Of a DNA stretch of 64,000 nucleotides, positions 43,969 through 52,199 are shown one piece after another (the stretch's first letter is position 1; every line of letters starts with the position of its first letter). Where the stretch lies: assembly GCF_003933745.1 (NCBI RefSeq), contig NZ_RSEB01000004.1, positions 496,001 through 560,000 of the forward strand, in the 5' to 3' direction. The position numbers and the translations under genes were made by a program. Source of the DNA: Glycomyces terrestris (GTDB lineage Bacteria > Actinomycetota > Actinomycetes > Mycobacteriales > Micromonosporaceae). The notes beneath the pieces were generated by a model, which saw only the letters and a list, made by a program, of their open reading frames with translations, had not been told where the DNA came from and did not search any database.

Positions 43969-44886
43969 GTGATGACGCAGCAAGGCCCGCGCAGCGATGC
44001 CCTTCGCTGGGCCGCAGCCCAGTTCGGAGACGCCGCCGCGGTGGACTCGGCCACCGGACTGCGCGAGGGCGGCAACCCTTGGCTGCTGCGGATCCGGCAC
44101 GGCGGCGGGGTGACCGACGCGGTGCTGAAGACCACCGCACCGGCAGGCGTCGCGGGCATGATGACCGAGGTCGCCGCGTTGCGGGTGGCCGGCCAGGCGG
44201 GCGTGTCGGCGCCGCGCCTCCTCGCGGTCGACGCCGACGGCGAGGCCGCCGGGACACCGGCCGTCCTGGAGACCGCGGTGCACGGGCGCAGCCGAATCCC
44301 GCTCCAGGCCTCCCCGGAACGGCTGCGCGGACTCGGGGCGGCGGCCGCCGTCCTGCACACGGTCACGACCGAGCCGTCGCCTGAACTGCCGCGGCGGACC
44401 CGTCCGATCCCCGCCAGCGACTTCGCCCGCGACCGGCGCGAGGGCAGGGAGCGCTCGACGCCGCTGCTGGACGCCGCTGACGAGCGGGTCGCACGCGTCC
44501 CCGTCCCGGAGCGTGCTCCCGTCCTCGTGCACGGCGACCTCTGGCAGGGCAACACGATGTGGGACGGCGACCGGCTCACGGGCCTCCTCGACTGGGACAT
44601 GGCCGGTGTCGGCCACTACGGGATCGACCTGTCCTCGCTGCGGCTCGACGCGGCGCTCACCTTCGGGCAGGAGGCCGCCGGGCCGGTGCTGGAGGGCTGG
44701 GAGCAGCGCTCAGGCGGCGCGGCCGCAGACGTCGCCTACTGGGACGCCGTCGCCGCCCTGAACATGCCCGGCGACATGGCGGAGTTCGTGCCCGCCATGC
44801 ACGATCAGGGCCGGCCGGACTTGACCGCGACCGAGCTGAACGCGCGCAGGGACGCGTTCCTCAGCGCAGCGCTCGACCGGCTCTGA
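43969..44886 (+). CDS. Aminoglycoside phosphotransferase/kinase-like (APH family) protein
   Basis: A protein of about 305 residues with the APH/choline-kinase fold. The catalytic loop is VLVHGDLWQGNTMWD and the metal-binding motif GLLDWDMAGVGHYGIDLSS. The N-lobe contains DAVLKTTAPAGVAGMMTEVA, with the ATP-contacting Lys. Fructosamine kinases and antibiotic kinases share this fold, so the substrate is open. The GTG at 43969 lies 7 nt after TATGCT (43956-43961), without a ribosome binding site, suggesting a leaderless start; the ATG at 43972 is the alternative. It stands alone after the two-component operon. Confidence 0.85.
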   Translation: MMTQQGPRSDALRWAAAQFGDAAAVDSATGLREGGNPWLLRIRHGGGVTDAVLKTTAPAGVAGMMTEVAALRVAGQAGVSAPRLLAVDADGEAAGTPAVLETAVHGRSRIPLQASPERLRGLGAAAAVLHTVTTEPSPELPRRTRPIPASDFARDRREGRERSTPLLDAADERVARVPVPERAPVLVHGDLWQGNTMWDGDRLTGLLDWDMAGVGHYGIDLSSLRLDAALTFGQEAAGPVLEGWEQRSGGAAADVAYWDAVAALNMPGDMAEFVPAMHDQGRPDLTATELNARRDAFLSAALDRL

Positions 44887-45049
44887 GACGCGGCCGAGCC
44901 GGCCGACATCGCCGTTGCGGTGTCCACGGCGGGAACGCGAACGGCTGGCGGAGCACTGGGCTGATCGCCGGGTCAGTGCAGCCCGCGGTCGAACCGCACC
45001 GAGTCCGAGGGCCCCGCTGACTCACCGCGTTCTGCGGTAGAGTCCCGCG

Positions 45050-45232
45050 ATGAACGATGAACAGTGGAACGAGATCATCGAGTCGGAGCGGGAAGGCGAA
45101 AGCGGCCCATGGCTGTGCCCCGACTGCGACGAGCTGACCGTCGAACTGGGCGTGCGGTTCGAGGGCGGTGCCGCCGTCGAATCGACCTTCATGTGCAACT
45201 CCTGCCAAGCCTCGGTCACCGCCCCCGCCTGA
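45050..45232 (+). CDS. Small zinc-ribbon protein (60 aa)
   Basis: A 60-residue acidic protein. Two CxxC pairs, CPDCDELTVELG and MCNSCQASV, are separated by about 24 residues, the pattern of a zinc ribbon. The N-terminus (MNDEQWNEIIESEREGES) is acidic and helical. I know no specific family; such proteins may bind nucleic acid or protein. ATG 45050 lies exactly 6 nt after a TAGAGT -10 element (45038-45043), without a ribosome binding site, which supports a leaderless real gene. The convergent FAD oxidoreductase ends 16 bases away. Confidence 0.7.
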   Translation: MNDEQWNEIIESEREGESGPWLCPDCDELTVELGVRFEGGAAVESTFMCNSCQASVTAPA

Positions 45233-45248
45233 GGCACCCTCTCTAAGG

Positions 45249-46403
45249 TCACCGGGCTGGGAGGCCGCTTGTGGTCGGCCGCTTCGCCGGCTTCGGTCGG
45301 GCGGGGAGGTCGTGCGCGACCGCCCAGACGCCGGTGCGGCACAGGGCCTCCTTGTACCGCACGGCCGCGGGGCCGGTCAGGACAGCGCGCTTGGGCCGGT
45401 CGTCGGCGGTGACGAACTGGACGACGGCGTCGCTGCGGCCGAGGCTGATCGCCTGGTGGAAATAGCGCACCCGAAGGCGTGACGGCCGCCGGTCGGTCAG
45501 CCGCGCCGCGAGGTCGCCGGCGGCGATCCAGGCGGTGGGCATGCCCGAGGAGCAGGACATGCGAAGCGGCCGCCCGCCGGGGCCGTTCGCCCAGGCGGCA
45601 TCCCCGATGACGTAGACGTCGGGGTGGGAGAGCGAGCGCATCGCGGCGTCGACGGCCACCTGGCCCGAGGGCGCCGCGTCCAGTCCGGCCGCGGCCGCGA
45701 TCGGGTTCGCGCGGAAGCCGGTTGCGGCGATCGGGAGGTCGGCCGCCAGGAGGGTCCCGTCACCGGTGACCGCTCCGTCTGGGGTGAACCGCTCGATGCG
45801 CACGCCTTCGCGCGTTCGGATGCCGAGGTGGTGGAGTCGGCGTCGCAGGTGTCGCTGGGCCGCGGGTGCGAGCCAGTCGCCCAGTTCGCCGCCGGTCGCC
45901 AGGGTCACGGGGAGGTCGGGTCGGGACTCGGCGATCTCGGTGGCGAGTTCGATGCCGGTCAGGCCGCCGCCCGCGACGAGGACGCGTTCGCCCGCACCGG
46001 CTCGCGCGAGCCGGTCGCGAAGGCGCATCGCGGCCGCTGGGGAGGCCGCGTTCCAGACGTCTCCGGCACCGGGCATGGGCGCGGCCGCGCTGCCGAGGGC
46101 GTAGACGAGCGTGTCGTATGCGAATGCCGTTCCGTCCGCGACGACGGTGCGGGCCTCGGCGTCGACCGCGCTGACTCGTGCGACGCGCAACCGCACGCTG
46201 GTGCCGGACAGCAGGTCGGCCAGATCGTGCGAGGGGAGGTCCTGTCCGGCTGCCACTTGGTGGAGTCTGAGGCGTTCGACGAAGTCGGGCCGGTCGTTGA
46301 TCAACGTGATCTCGGTGTCGGTGCGGCGCAGCAGGGCGGCGAGCCTGCGGGCGGCGGTGAGGCCGGCGTATCCGGCTCCGAGCATGAGGACGCGGTGTCC
46401 CAT
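45249..46403 (-). CDS. NAD(P)/FAD-dependent oxidoreductase (NDH-2-like)
   Basis: A 384-residue flavoprotein. The FAD-binding motif VLMLGAGYAGLTAARRLA is at the N-terminus, the NAD(P)-binding motif VLVAGGGLTGIELATEIAES is near residue 150, and the second FAD motif HPDVYVIGDAAWANGPGG lies in the C-terminal half. This matches the type II NADH dehydrogenase/FAD-dependent disulfide reductase superfamily; no membrane-anchoring tail is obvious. The start ATG 46403 has AAGGAG 7 nt upstream; the longer frame reading into the sigma-factor gene is a shadow. It lies beside an ECF41-type sigma factor, whose usual genomic partner is such an oxidoreductase, with a matching promoter between. Confidence 0.9.
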   Translation of the reverse strand: MGHRVLMLGAGYAGLTAARRLAALLRRTDTEITLINDRPDFVERLRLHQVAAGQDLPSHDLADLLSGTSVRLRVARVSAVDAEARTVVADGTAFAYDTLVYALGSAAAPMPGAGDVWNAASPAAAMRLRDRLARAGAGERVLVAGGGLTGIELATEIAESRPDLPVTLATGGELGDWLAPAAQRHLRRRLHHLGIRTREGVRIERFTPDGAVTGDGTLLAADLPIAATGFRANPIAAAAGLDAAPSGQVAVDAAMRSLSHPDVYVIGDAAWANGPGGRPLRMSCSSGMPTAWIAAGDLAARLTDRRPSRLRVRYFHQAISLGRSDAVVQFVTADDRPKRAVLTGPAAVRYKEALCRTGVWAVAHDLPARPKPAKRPTTSGLPAR

Positions 46404-46435
46404 CGTGGTCTCCTTGTCGGTCGGTGACGCCTCTT

Positions 46436-46462
46436 GAAGAGTCAGCGCGTCCGTTCCTGACA
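46436..46462 (-). promoter_or_regulatory. Candidate ECF41-dependent promoter of the FAD oxidoreductase
   Basis: On the minus strand TGTCAGG (46462-46456) and CTTC (46439-46436) are separated by exactly 16 nt. The ECF41 consensus, as I recall it from the literature, is TGTCACA-N16-CGTC, so the site matches 5/7 and 3/4 positions with correct spacing. It lies 33-59 bp upstream of the oxidoreductase start. Confidence 0.4.
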
Positions 46463-46486
46463 GACCGGGGCCGGAGATGACGCGGA

Positions 46487-47428
46487 TCACCAGGCGTCGA
46501 CGAGCGGCGGCTCGGGCGCTTCGGCGCGCCACTGCCGGTTGAGGTAGGAGAGCTTGCCCGGGTCGGCGTAGCTGAGCACGGCCGCGATCTTGCCGTTCGC
46601 CACGGTGAGCGCCATGGCCGCGACGGCGGTGCCGTCGACGACGGCGACGAGCGCCGGGGAGCCGTTGACCACGGCGGCGTGGATCGCGGGCGCGCCTCCC
46701 AGGAGCCGCCGTTTGACGGGCGTGGGCACGGCGATGCCGCGCAGGTAGGCGGCGATGCGCTCGGCGCCGCGGTAGGCGCGGGGGATGGTCGGGACCGCGC
46801 CGCCGTCGCCGATCGCGGTGGCGTCGTCGCGAAGCAGCGCGATCAGCCGTCCCTTGTCGCCCGAGGTGGCGGCGGCGAGGAAAGCCTCGGCGACCCGGCG
46901 GGCGGCGGCCGCGTCCAGCCGCTCCTCGCGGTCGACCGTGCCGATGCGCCTGCGGGCCCGGTGCAGGTGCTGCTGGCTGGCGGCCTCGGTGATGTCGAGG
47001 ATGCCGGCGATCTCGCGGTGGCTGTGGGAGAACGCTTCGCGCAGCACGTAGACGGCCCGTTCGAGCGGTTGCAGCCGCTCGTACAGGACGAGCATCGCCA
47101 GCGACACCGACTCGCGCTGCTCGGCGGTCTCGGCCGGATCGAGCATCGGGTCGCCGTCGAGCACCGGTTCGGGCAGCCACTGCCCGAACGAGCGCTCGCG
47201 GCGGGCCCGGCCCGACGACAACCGGTCGAGGCAGAGGTTCGTCAGCGCCTTCGTCAACCAGGCGTCGGCGGAGCGGAGGCCGGCGCGGTCGACCGCCGCA
47301 TAGCGGAGGAACACGTCCTGCACCGCATCCTCGGCCTCGGTGGCCGAACCGAGCATGCGGTAGGCGATGGCGCCCAACCGGGGCCGGGCCGCCTCGAACT
47401 GCTCTACCTCCCGCGGAGTCAACGCCAT
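46487..47428 (-). CDS. ECF41-type RNA polymerase sigma factor (SigJ-like)
   Basis: A 313-residue sigma factor. Region 2 (about 10-80) has LGAIAYRMLGSATEAEDAVQ and DVFLRYAA; region 4 (about 115-170) has REAFSHSHREIAGILDITEA and SQQHLHRARRRIG. A fused C-terminal SnoaL-like domain (about 180-310) replaces a separate anti-sigma factor. The linker motif WLPEP and a GDGGAVP sequence similar to the DGGGK box are hallmarks of ECF41. The C-terminal domain both activates and inhibits the sigma factor in studied members. It is on the same strand as, and 83 bp upstream of, an FAD oxidoreductase, the expected regulated partner. Confidence 0.92.
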   Translation of the reverse strand: MALTPREVEQFEAARPRLGAIAYRMLGSATEAEDAVQDVFLRYAAVDRAGLRSADAWLTKALTNLCLDRLSSGRARRERSFGQWLPEPVLDGDPMLDPAETAEQRESVSLAMLVLYERLQPLERAVYVLREAFSHSHREIAGILDITEAASQQHLHRARRRIGTVDREERLDAAAARRVAEAFLAAATSGDKGRLIALLRDDATAIGDGGAVPTIPRAYRGAERIAAYLRGIAVPTPVKRRLLGGAPAIHAAVVNGSPALVAVVDGTAVAAMALTVANGKIAAVLSYADPGKLSYLNRQWRAEAPEPPLVDAW

Positions 47429-47597
47429 GCGACCATGATCCGCCGCCCCGAGGACGGCCCGCGACCCGTATGGCCGCTTGGTGACACGGACGGCGGCGAT
47501 CGCGGCGGCACCGGTCAGGAACCGCGGTGGAGCGCGCGGGGGCGGCGAGTGGCTCGCGGACCCGGAGCGCGCCTCGACACGCCTGCGGCGCGTCCGG
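47429..47597. other. Intergenic stretch with no feature seen
   Basis: This GC-rich stretch lies between the sigma-factor start and the small questionable frame at 47598-47843. Nothing gene-like or strongly structured is visible. The sigma factor's own promoter should be here. Confidence 0.4.
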
Positions 47598-47843
47598 TCA
47601 GTGGTCGTTCACCCCGCTCCAGGGCATCCGGGCGGCGGCGGATTCGTCCAGGAGGCCACCGCGTCGGGTGCGGGGCGGGGCCGCAGAGTCCTCATAGGAC
47701 GTTGTCCGGTCGCCGGAGCGGGAACTCCGGCGACTGGTTCGGTTGCAGCGGTTCGGGTTCGAGTCGCCGGGGTCCGGAGACGGAGTCGCGGAGGCGGAGT
47801 CGCGGCGGCGGTCTTCGGAGTTCGCGGCCTCCTGCGCGGTCAT
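47598..47843 (-). CDS. Questionable small open reading frame (81 aa)
   Basis: An 81-codon frame whose ATG overlaps the TGA of the upstream membrane-protein gene (ATGA), as many real gene pairs here do. The product is Ser/Arg/Asp-rich and low in complexity for 60 residues, ending in GLLDESAAARMPWSGVNDH, which looks more ordered. No family is recognised. The coupling supports it, but the composition argues against it, so it may be the decayed remains of a second gene in the unit. Confidence 0.25.
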   Translation of the reverse strand: MTAQEAANSEDRRRDSASATPSPDPGDSNPNRCNRTSRRSSRSGDRTTSYEDSAAPPRTRRGGLLDESAAARMPWSGVNDH

Positions 47844-48406
47844 CCGTTCACGGTCACCGCGATCATCGCGACGGCGGCGATGACGTCGAGGAAGAGGCAG
47901 AACTCGGCCATCGAGCGGACCACGACGCGGCCGGTGCGGTGGTGCCAGGCGTCCCAGGCGGCGTGGCCGAGCAGGCCCGCGGCCACGAGGTAGGCGGCGA
48001 CGTCGCCGCCGATGAGCAGGACCGCGACGGCGGCCCCGCCGAACAGGACCATGGCGAGGGACTGGAGCGGCAGCACCTCGAACGGGCGGATGAGGCCGCG
48101 GACCAGGCCGTACAGCGCGAAGGCCGCGGCGATGCCGAGCAGGACCCAGGTCGGCGCGTCCTCCCAGGGGGTGAAGTTGGCCGCGCCGATGACCACGAAG
48201 GACAGCCAGAACACCGGCCAGGCGGCGCGGGGCCGCTGGAGGGCGGCGGCGCCGAGGTAGACCAGGCCGGAGGCGGTGAGCACGGGCGCGAGGTCGGCGC
48301 CGGAGGCGAGGTCGTAGGCCACGAACGCGCCGAAGGCGATCCCGAAGGCGATGGGCCAGAAGCGGAGCACGCGGTGGCGGGCGAGCGCGGGGGCGTGGGT
48401 CGACAT
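47840..48406 (-). CDS. Integral membrane protein under a CsoR-like operator
   Basis: A 188-residue protein with six hydrophobic segments (for example WPIAFGIAFGAFVAYDLASG and AAWPVFWLSFVVIGAANFTP) and the conserved-looking GHAAWDAWHHRTGRVVV followed by MAEFCLFLDVIAAVAMIA. I do not recognise a named family. His residues in WHHR and the Cys in EFCLF could bind metal, but this is speculation. GAGGAG lies 8 nt before ATG 48406. ATACCTATAGGGGGTAT lies 15-31 bp upstream of the start, resembling operators of CsoR-family metal or sulfur sensors. Confidence 0.7.
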   Translation of the reverse strand: MSTHAPALARHRVLRFWPIAFGIAFGAFVAYDLASGADLAPVLTASGLVYLGAAALQRPRAAWPVFWLSFVVIGAANFTPWEDAPTWVLLGIAAAFALYGLVRGLIRPFEVLPLQSLAMVLFGGAAVAVLLIGGDVAAYLVAAGLLGHAAWDAWHHRTGRVVVRSMAEFCLFLDVIAAVAMIAVTVNG

Positions 48407-48420
48407 GGGAAGCTCCTCGT

Positions 48421-48437
48421 ATACCTATAGGGGGTAT
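48421..48437. promoter_or_regulatory. CsoR-family-like operator
   Basis: ATACCTATAGGGGGTAT is an imperfect dyad with ATACC/GGTAT ends and a G tract. This is the typical look of sites bound by CsoR, RcnR or CstR-type repressors (ATACC...GGGGTAT). It lies just upstream of the membrane-protein gene at 47840-48406. No CsoR-type gene is in the window. Confidence 0.45.
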
Positions 48438-48556
48438 CTGACGTCTCCAACGATCCGCCCGCGCCGCGGTCCGGTCAAGCCGGGAGGGACCCGGTGTCCG
48501 AAATCTTGGGTTACCGGTCTTCCGGACCGAGCCCGCGCGGGCCTATGGTGGAGGGC

Positions 48557-49522
48557 ATGGACCCGCACCGCGTGGTCGTCGTCGGCTACGACGACGCCGA
48601 ACTCCTCGACATCGCCTGCGTCACCACCACCCTCGACGCCGTCCGCCAGATCGACCCGGCCCTGCGCTACGACATCGCGCTCGCCACGCCCGGCGGCGGC
48701 CCGATCACCTGCACCTCGGGCCTGGTCCTCGGCGGCCAGGCCGCGCTCGAGCGGATCCGCGGCCCCATCGGCACGCTCGTCGTCTCAGGGGGCCTGGGGC
48801 ACAACGCGGCCGCGGACGACGAGCGGATCGTGGGGCACGTGCGCCGCCTCGCCCGCGAGAGCGAGCGCGTCGCGTCCCTGTGCACCGGCGCGAGCGTCCT
48901 CGCCGCCGCCGGGCTCCTCGACGGCAGGCGCGCGACCACGCACTGGCGCTTCGCCGACGACCTCGCCCGGGCGTACCCGCAGGTCGCGGTGGACCCGCGC
49001 CCGATCTGGGTGCAGGACGGGAACGTGTACACCGCCGCGGGCGTCACCAGCGCGCTCGACCTCGCGCTGTCGTTCATCGAGGCCGACTTCGGCGCGGACC
49101 TGGCCCGCTGGGTCTCGCGGGCGATGGTCACCTACCTGCACCGGCCCGGAAACCAGGCGCAGATGAGCATGTTCACCGCGGCCCCGGCGGCCGACCACGA
49201 CATGGTCCGCAAGGTCACCGACCACATCGCGGGCGGGCTCGACGGCGACCTGTCCACCGAGGCGCTCGCGCGGCTGGCGCGAGTGAGCCCGCGGCACCTG
49301 ACGCGGCTGTTCCGGGCCCACCTGCGGCAGACGCCGGGCCGGTACGTCAGGAAGGCCCGGGTCACATCGGCGGCGCAGCTGCTGTCCACGACGGACCTCC
49401 CGGTGGCGCGCATCGCCGCCCGCTGCGGCTTCGCCTCGGCGGAGGCGCTGCGGCAGGCGTTCGCGAAGGAGTACGGGATCGCGCCCTCGCAGTACCGGTC
49501 GGTGGCCACGACCGCGGGCTGA
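48557..49522 (+). CDS. GlxA-type AraC family regulator with DJ-1/PfpI domain
   Basis: A 321-residue regulator. The N-terminal DJ-1/PfpI (glutamine amidotransferase-like) domain covers about 1-185, with the nucleophile-elbow Cys109 in VASLCTGASVLAAAGLL. The C-terminal AraC double helix-turn-helix covers about 215-315: LSTEALARLARVSPRHLTRL and ARIAARCGFASAEALRQAF. Such regulators control catabolism of amines or amides; the target here is unknown. ATG 48557 follows a -10-like TATGGT (48544-48549) by 7 nt, with GGAGG in between that could also serve as a ribosome binding site. It is divergent from the membrane-protein gene and convergent with the MFS gene 3 bp away. Confidence 0.9.
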   Translation: MDPHRVVVVGYDDAELLDIACVTTTLDAVRQIDPALRYDIALATPGGGPITCTSGLVLGGQAALERIRGPIGTLVVSGGLGHNAAADDERIVGHVRRLARESERVASLCTGASVLAAAGLLDGRRATTHWRFADDLARAYPQVAVDPRPIWVQDGNVYTAAGVTSALDLALSFIEADFGADLARWVSRAMVTYLHRPGNQAQMSMFTAAPAADHDMVRKVTDHIAGGLDGDLSTEALARLARVSPRHLTRLFRAHLRQTPGRYVRKARVTSAAQLLSTTDLPVARIAARCGFASAEALRQAFAKEYGIAPSQYRSVATTAG

Positions 49523-49525
49523 GCG

Positions 49526-50785
49526 CTACGGCACGGACTTGATGGGCCACACCAGGATGCCGCCGAGGAGGGTGGTGGCGGCGGCGACCGCGTACAGGCC
49601 CGCGTAGCCGCCGAAGCCGGCGATGATCGGCGCGGCCAGCGCGGGGCCGAGGACCTGCGGGACGGTGGAGGCGATGTTGATGATGCCGAGGTCCTTGGCG
49701 CGGTCGGTGGCGGCGGGCAGGACCTGGGTGATGAGGGCCTGGTCGACGGAGAGGTAGACGCCGAAGCCGGCGCCCATGATCGCGGCGGCGGCGATCGCGG
49801 CGGGCCAGGTGTGCCAGAAGACGAGGATGAGCGCGGCGGCGGCGATGACCACTGAGGACGCGGTGACGAGGGCCTTGCGGCGGCCGATGCGGTCGGAGAG
49901 GACGCCGCCGGCGACGGCGGTGGCGATGACGCCGCCGGTGTAGAGGAGGGTGAGGACGAGGACGCCCTCCTCGGGGTTCGGGTGGTGGACGGCGTCGTCG
50001 AGGAAGTACAGCAGGTAGAGCGTGCCTGTGGCGTTGCCGAGCATGACGAGGAAGCGCGTGAACCAGGCCCAGGCGAAGTCGGGGTGGGCCTTCGGGGGGA
50101 CCCAGAACGTGTCGAGCAGGGCCTTCCAGGTGAAGGGGGGCCGGGCGGCGCGCGGCAGCGGCGGGTCCGGTGTGGACAGGACGAAGGGGAGGCACATGGC
50201 GGCGGCGGCGAGGCCGATGACGGCGTAGCCGGCGGCGAGGTCGGTCACGAGCATGGTGACCACGACGGCGCCGACGACGAGGCCGAGGGCCTGGGGGAAG
50301 CCGATCCAGCCGGAGACGACGGCGCGCTGGCGGACGGGGACGTGGTCGGGGACGCCGGCGTTGAGGCTGGCGTAGCCGGCGTTCAGGGCGGCCTGGGCGA
50401 GGCACCAGCACAGGAGGACGCCGAGGACGGTGGTCTGGGCGCCGAGGAGGCAGAGGGCGAGGGCGCCGAGGGCGGCGCCGCCGAGGGTCCAGGGGTGGCG
50501 GCGGCCGAAGCGGCCCGCGGTGCGGTCGGAGAGGGCGCCGGCGACGGGGTTGGCGACGACGGCGACGAGCGCGCCGACGCCGGTGACGAGGCCGAAGGCG
50601 GCGACCTTGCCGTCCTCGTCGATGTCGGCGAGCTGGAGCGGGAGGAGGACCTGGATGGGGGTGAAGAAGGCCATGTAGAGGCCGAGCATGGCGGTGGTGA
50701 TGCCGCCGATCCAGACGCGGCCGACGTCGCGGTCGGGTTCGGCGAGGGCGGGGTGGGGGCGGGGGGCGGGCGGGGCGGCGGTCAT
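49526..50785 (-). CDS. MFS transporter in a beta-glucoside locus
   Basis: A 419-residue membrane protein with 12 predicted helices. The conserved loop between helices 2 and 3 is GALSDRTAGRFGRRHPWTLG and that between helices 8 and 9 is GGVLSDRIGRRKALVTASS, both typical of the family. The RFGRRHPWTLGG form with an RxGRRxP pattern is typical of sugar/H+ symporter-like members near glycosidases. ATG 50785 overlaps the GH1 stop (ATGA), so it is made together with the beta-glucosidase. Import of cellobiose or another beta-glucoside is inferred. Confidence 0.88.
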   Translation of the reverse strand: MTAAPPAPRPHPALAEPDRDVGRVWIGGITTAMLGLYMAFFTPIQVLLPLQLADIDEDGKVAAFGLVTGVGALVAVVANPVAGALSDRTAGRFGRRHPWTLGGAALGALALCLLGAQTTVLGVLLCWCLAQAALNAGYASLNAGVPDHVPVRQRAVVSGWIGFPQALGLVVGAVVVTMLVTDLAAGYAVIGLAAAAMCLPFVLSTPDPPLPRAARPPFTWKALLDTFWVPPKAHPDFAWAWFTRFLVMLGNATGTLYLLYFLDDAVHHPNPEEGVLVLTLLYTGGVIATAVAGGVLSDRIGRRKALVTASSVVIAAAALILVFWHTWPAAIAAAAIMGAGFGVYLSVDQALITQVLPAATDRAKDLGIINIASTVPQVLGPALAAPIIAGFGGYAGLYAVAAATTLLGGILVWPIKSVP

Positions 50786-52128
50786 GGGCGCTGGGCCCGG
50801 ATCAGTTCGGCGTAGTGGTCGAAGGAGGCCTTGGGGGTGCGCTCGCCGGTCGCGAAGTCGACGTGGACGAGGCCGAAGCGCTGGTGGTAGCCCTCGGCCC
50901 ACTCGAAGTTGTCGAGGAGGCTCCACACGAGGTAGCCGCGGACGTCGGCGCCCTGCGCGACCGCGTCGGCGAGGGCCCGGACGTGGGCGTCGAGGTAGTC
51001 GATGCGGGCCTGGTCGCGGATGCGGCCGTCGGGGTCGGGGGCGGTGTCGTAGGAGCAGCCGTTCTCGGTGACCCACAGGGGCGGGAGGGCGTCGCCGTAG
51101 TCGGCGGTGAGGTCGAGGAGGGTGCGGGTGAGTCCGGAGGGGATGACGGGCCAGCCGAAGTCGGTGGTGTGGACGTGCTCGAACTCGGCGATCTCGAAGG
51201 GGAGCGGGGTGGCGCCGGGTTCGGGGGCGGCGACGCGGGTGGGGTTGTAGTAGTTGACGCCGAGGCCGTCGAGGGGCTGGGCGATGGCGGCGAGGTCGCC
51301 GTCGCGGACGAAGGGGAGGTCGCCGTCGAGGCCGAAGCCGTCGAGCGCGGGGTAGGCGCCGAGGAGGACGGGGTCGGTGAAGAGGCGGCGGTGGAGGGTG
51401 TCGTAGGCGAGGGCCGCGGCGGTGTCGGCCGCGGCGGCGCTCGCGGGGATCGCGGGCGTGTAGGAGTTGGTGAGCATGACGTGGGGGGCGCCGGCGGCGC
51501 GGAGGGCGGCGGTGGCGAGGCCGTGGCCGAGGAGCTGGTGGTGGGCGGCGGGGAGGGCGTCGAGGAGGTAGGCGTGGCCGGGGGCGTGCTGGCCGAGCGC
51601 GTAGCCGAGGGCCATGTGCTCGAAGGGCTCGTTGAGGGTGATCCAGTGGGGGACGCGGTCGCCGAGGCGGTCGGCGCAGATCGCGGCGTACTCGGCGAAG
51701 CGGTGGGCGGTGTCGCGGTCGAGCCAGCCGCCGCGGTCTTCGAGGGCCTGCGGGAGGTCCCAGTGGTAGAGGGTGGGCATGGGGGCGACGCCGGCGTCGA
51801 GGAGGGCGTCGACGAGCCGGTCGTAGAAGGCGAGGCCGGGCCCGTTGGCGGCTCCGGCGCCGTCGGGCTGGACGCGGGGCCAGGCGATGGAGAAGCGGTA
51901 GGCGTCGACGCCGAGGCGGCGCAGGAGGGCGACGTCCTCTTCGTACCGGTGGTAGTGGTCGCAGGCGGTGGCGGCGGTGTGGCCGTCGCGGATCTTGCCG
52001 GGGGTGGCGGTGAAGGTGTCCCAGACGGAGCGGCCGCGGCCGTCCTCGGTCGCGGCGCCTTCGATCTGGAACGCCGATGTGGCGGCGCCCCAGGTGAATC
52101 CGTCTGGCAGGAGCGGGATCGCGGCCAC
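50782..52128 (-). CDS. Glycoside hydrolase family 1 beta-glucosidase
   Basis: A 448-residue cytoplasmic GH1 enzyme. The N-terminal signature is FTWGAATSAFQIEGAATEDG. The acid/base is Glu167 in HWITLNEPFEH and the nucleophile Glu355 in PLWVTENGCSYD; the aglycone-site block is YLVWSLLDNFEWAEGYHQRF. It cleaves cellobiose and other beta-glucosides. GTG 52128 has GGAGG 6 nt upstream; the very long open frame further upstream is an artefact through the AraC gene. It is coupled to the MFS gene (ATGA) and lies 71 bp downstream of an AraC gene on the same strand. CGTGA at 52147 and 52160 is a possible short direct repeat upstream. Confidence 0.95.
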   Translation of the reverse strand: MAAIPLLPDGFTWGAATSAFQIEGAATEDGRGRSVWDTFTATPGKIRDGHTAATACDHYHRYEEDVALLRRLGVDAYRFSIAWPRVQPDGAGAANGPGLAFYDRLVDALLDAGVAPMPTLYHWDLPQALEDRGGWLDRDTAHRFAEYAAICADRLGDRVPHWITLNEPFEHMALGYALGQHAPGHAYLLDALPAAHHQLLGHGLATAALRAAGAPHVMLTNSYTPAIPASAAAADTAAALAYDTLHRRLFTDPVLLGAYPALDGFGLDGDLPFVRDGDLAAIAQPLDGLGVNYYNPTRVAAPEPGATPLPFEIAEFEHVHTTDFGWPVIPSGLTRTLLDLTADYGDALPPLWVTENGCSYDTAPDPDGRIRDQARIDYLDAHVRALADAVAQGADVRGYLVWSLLDNFEWAEGYHQRFGLVHVDFATGERTPKASFDHYAELIRAQRP

Positions 52129-52199
52129 GGGCGCCTCCGAAAGTGACGTGAGTAACGTTCGTGAAGATACCAGGTCGCGAACCGGCCGGTAACCCCTCT

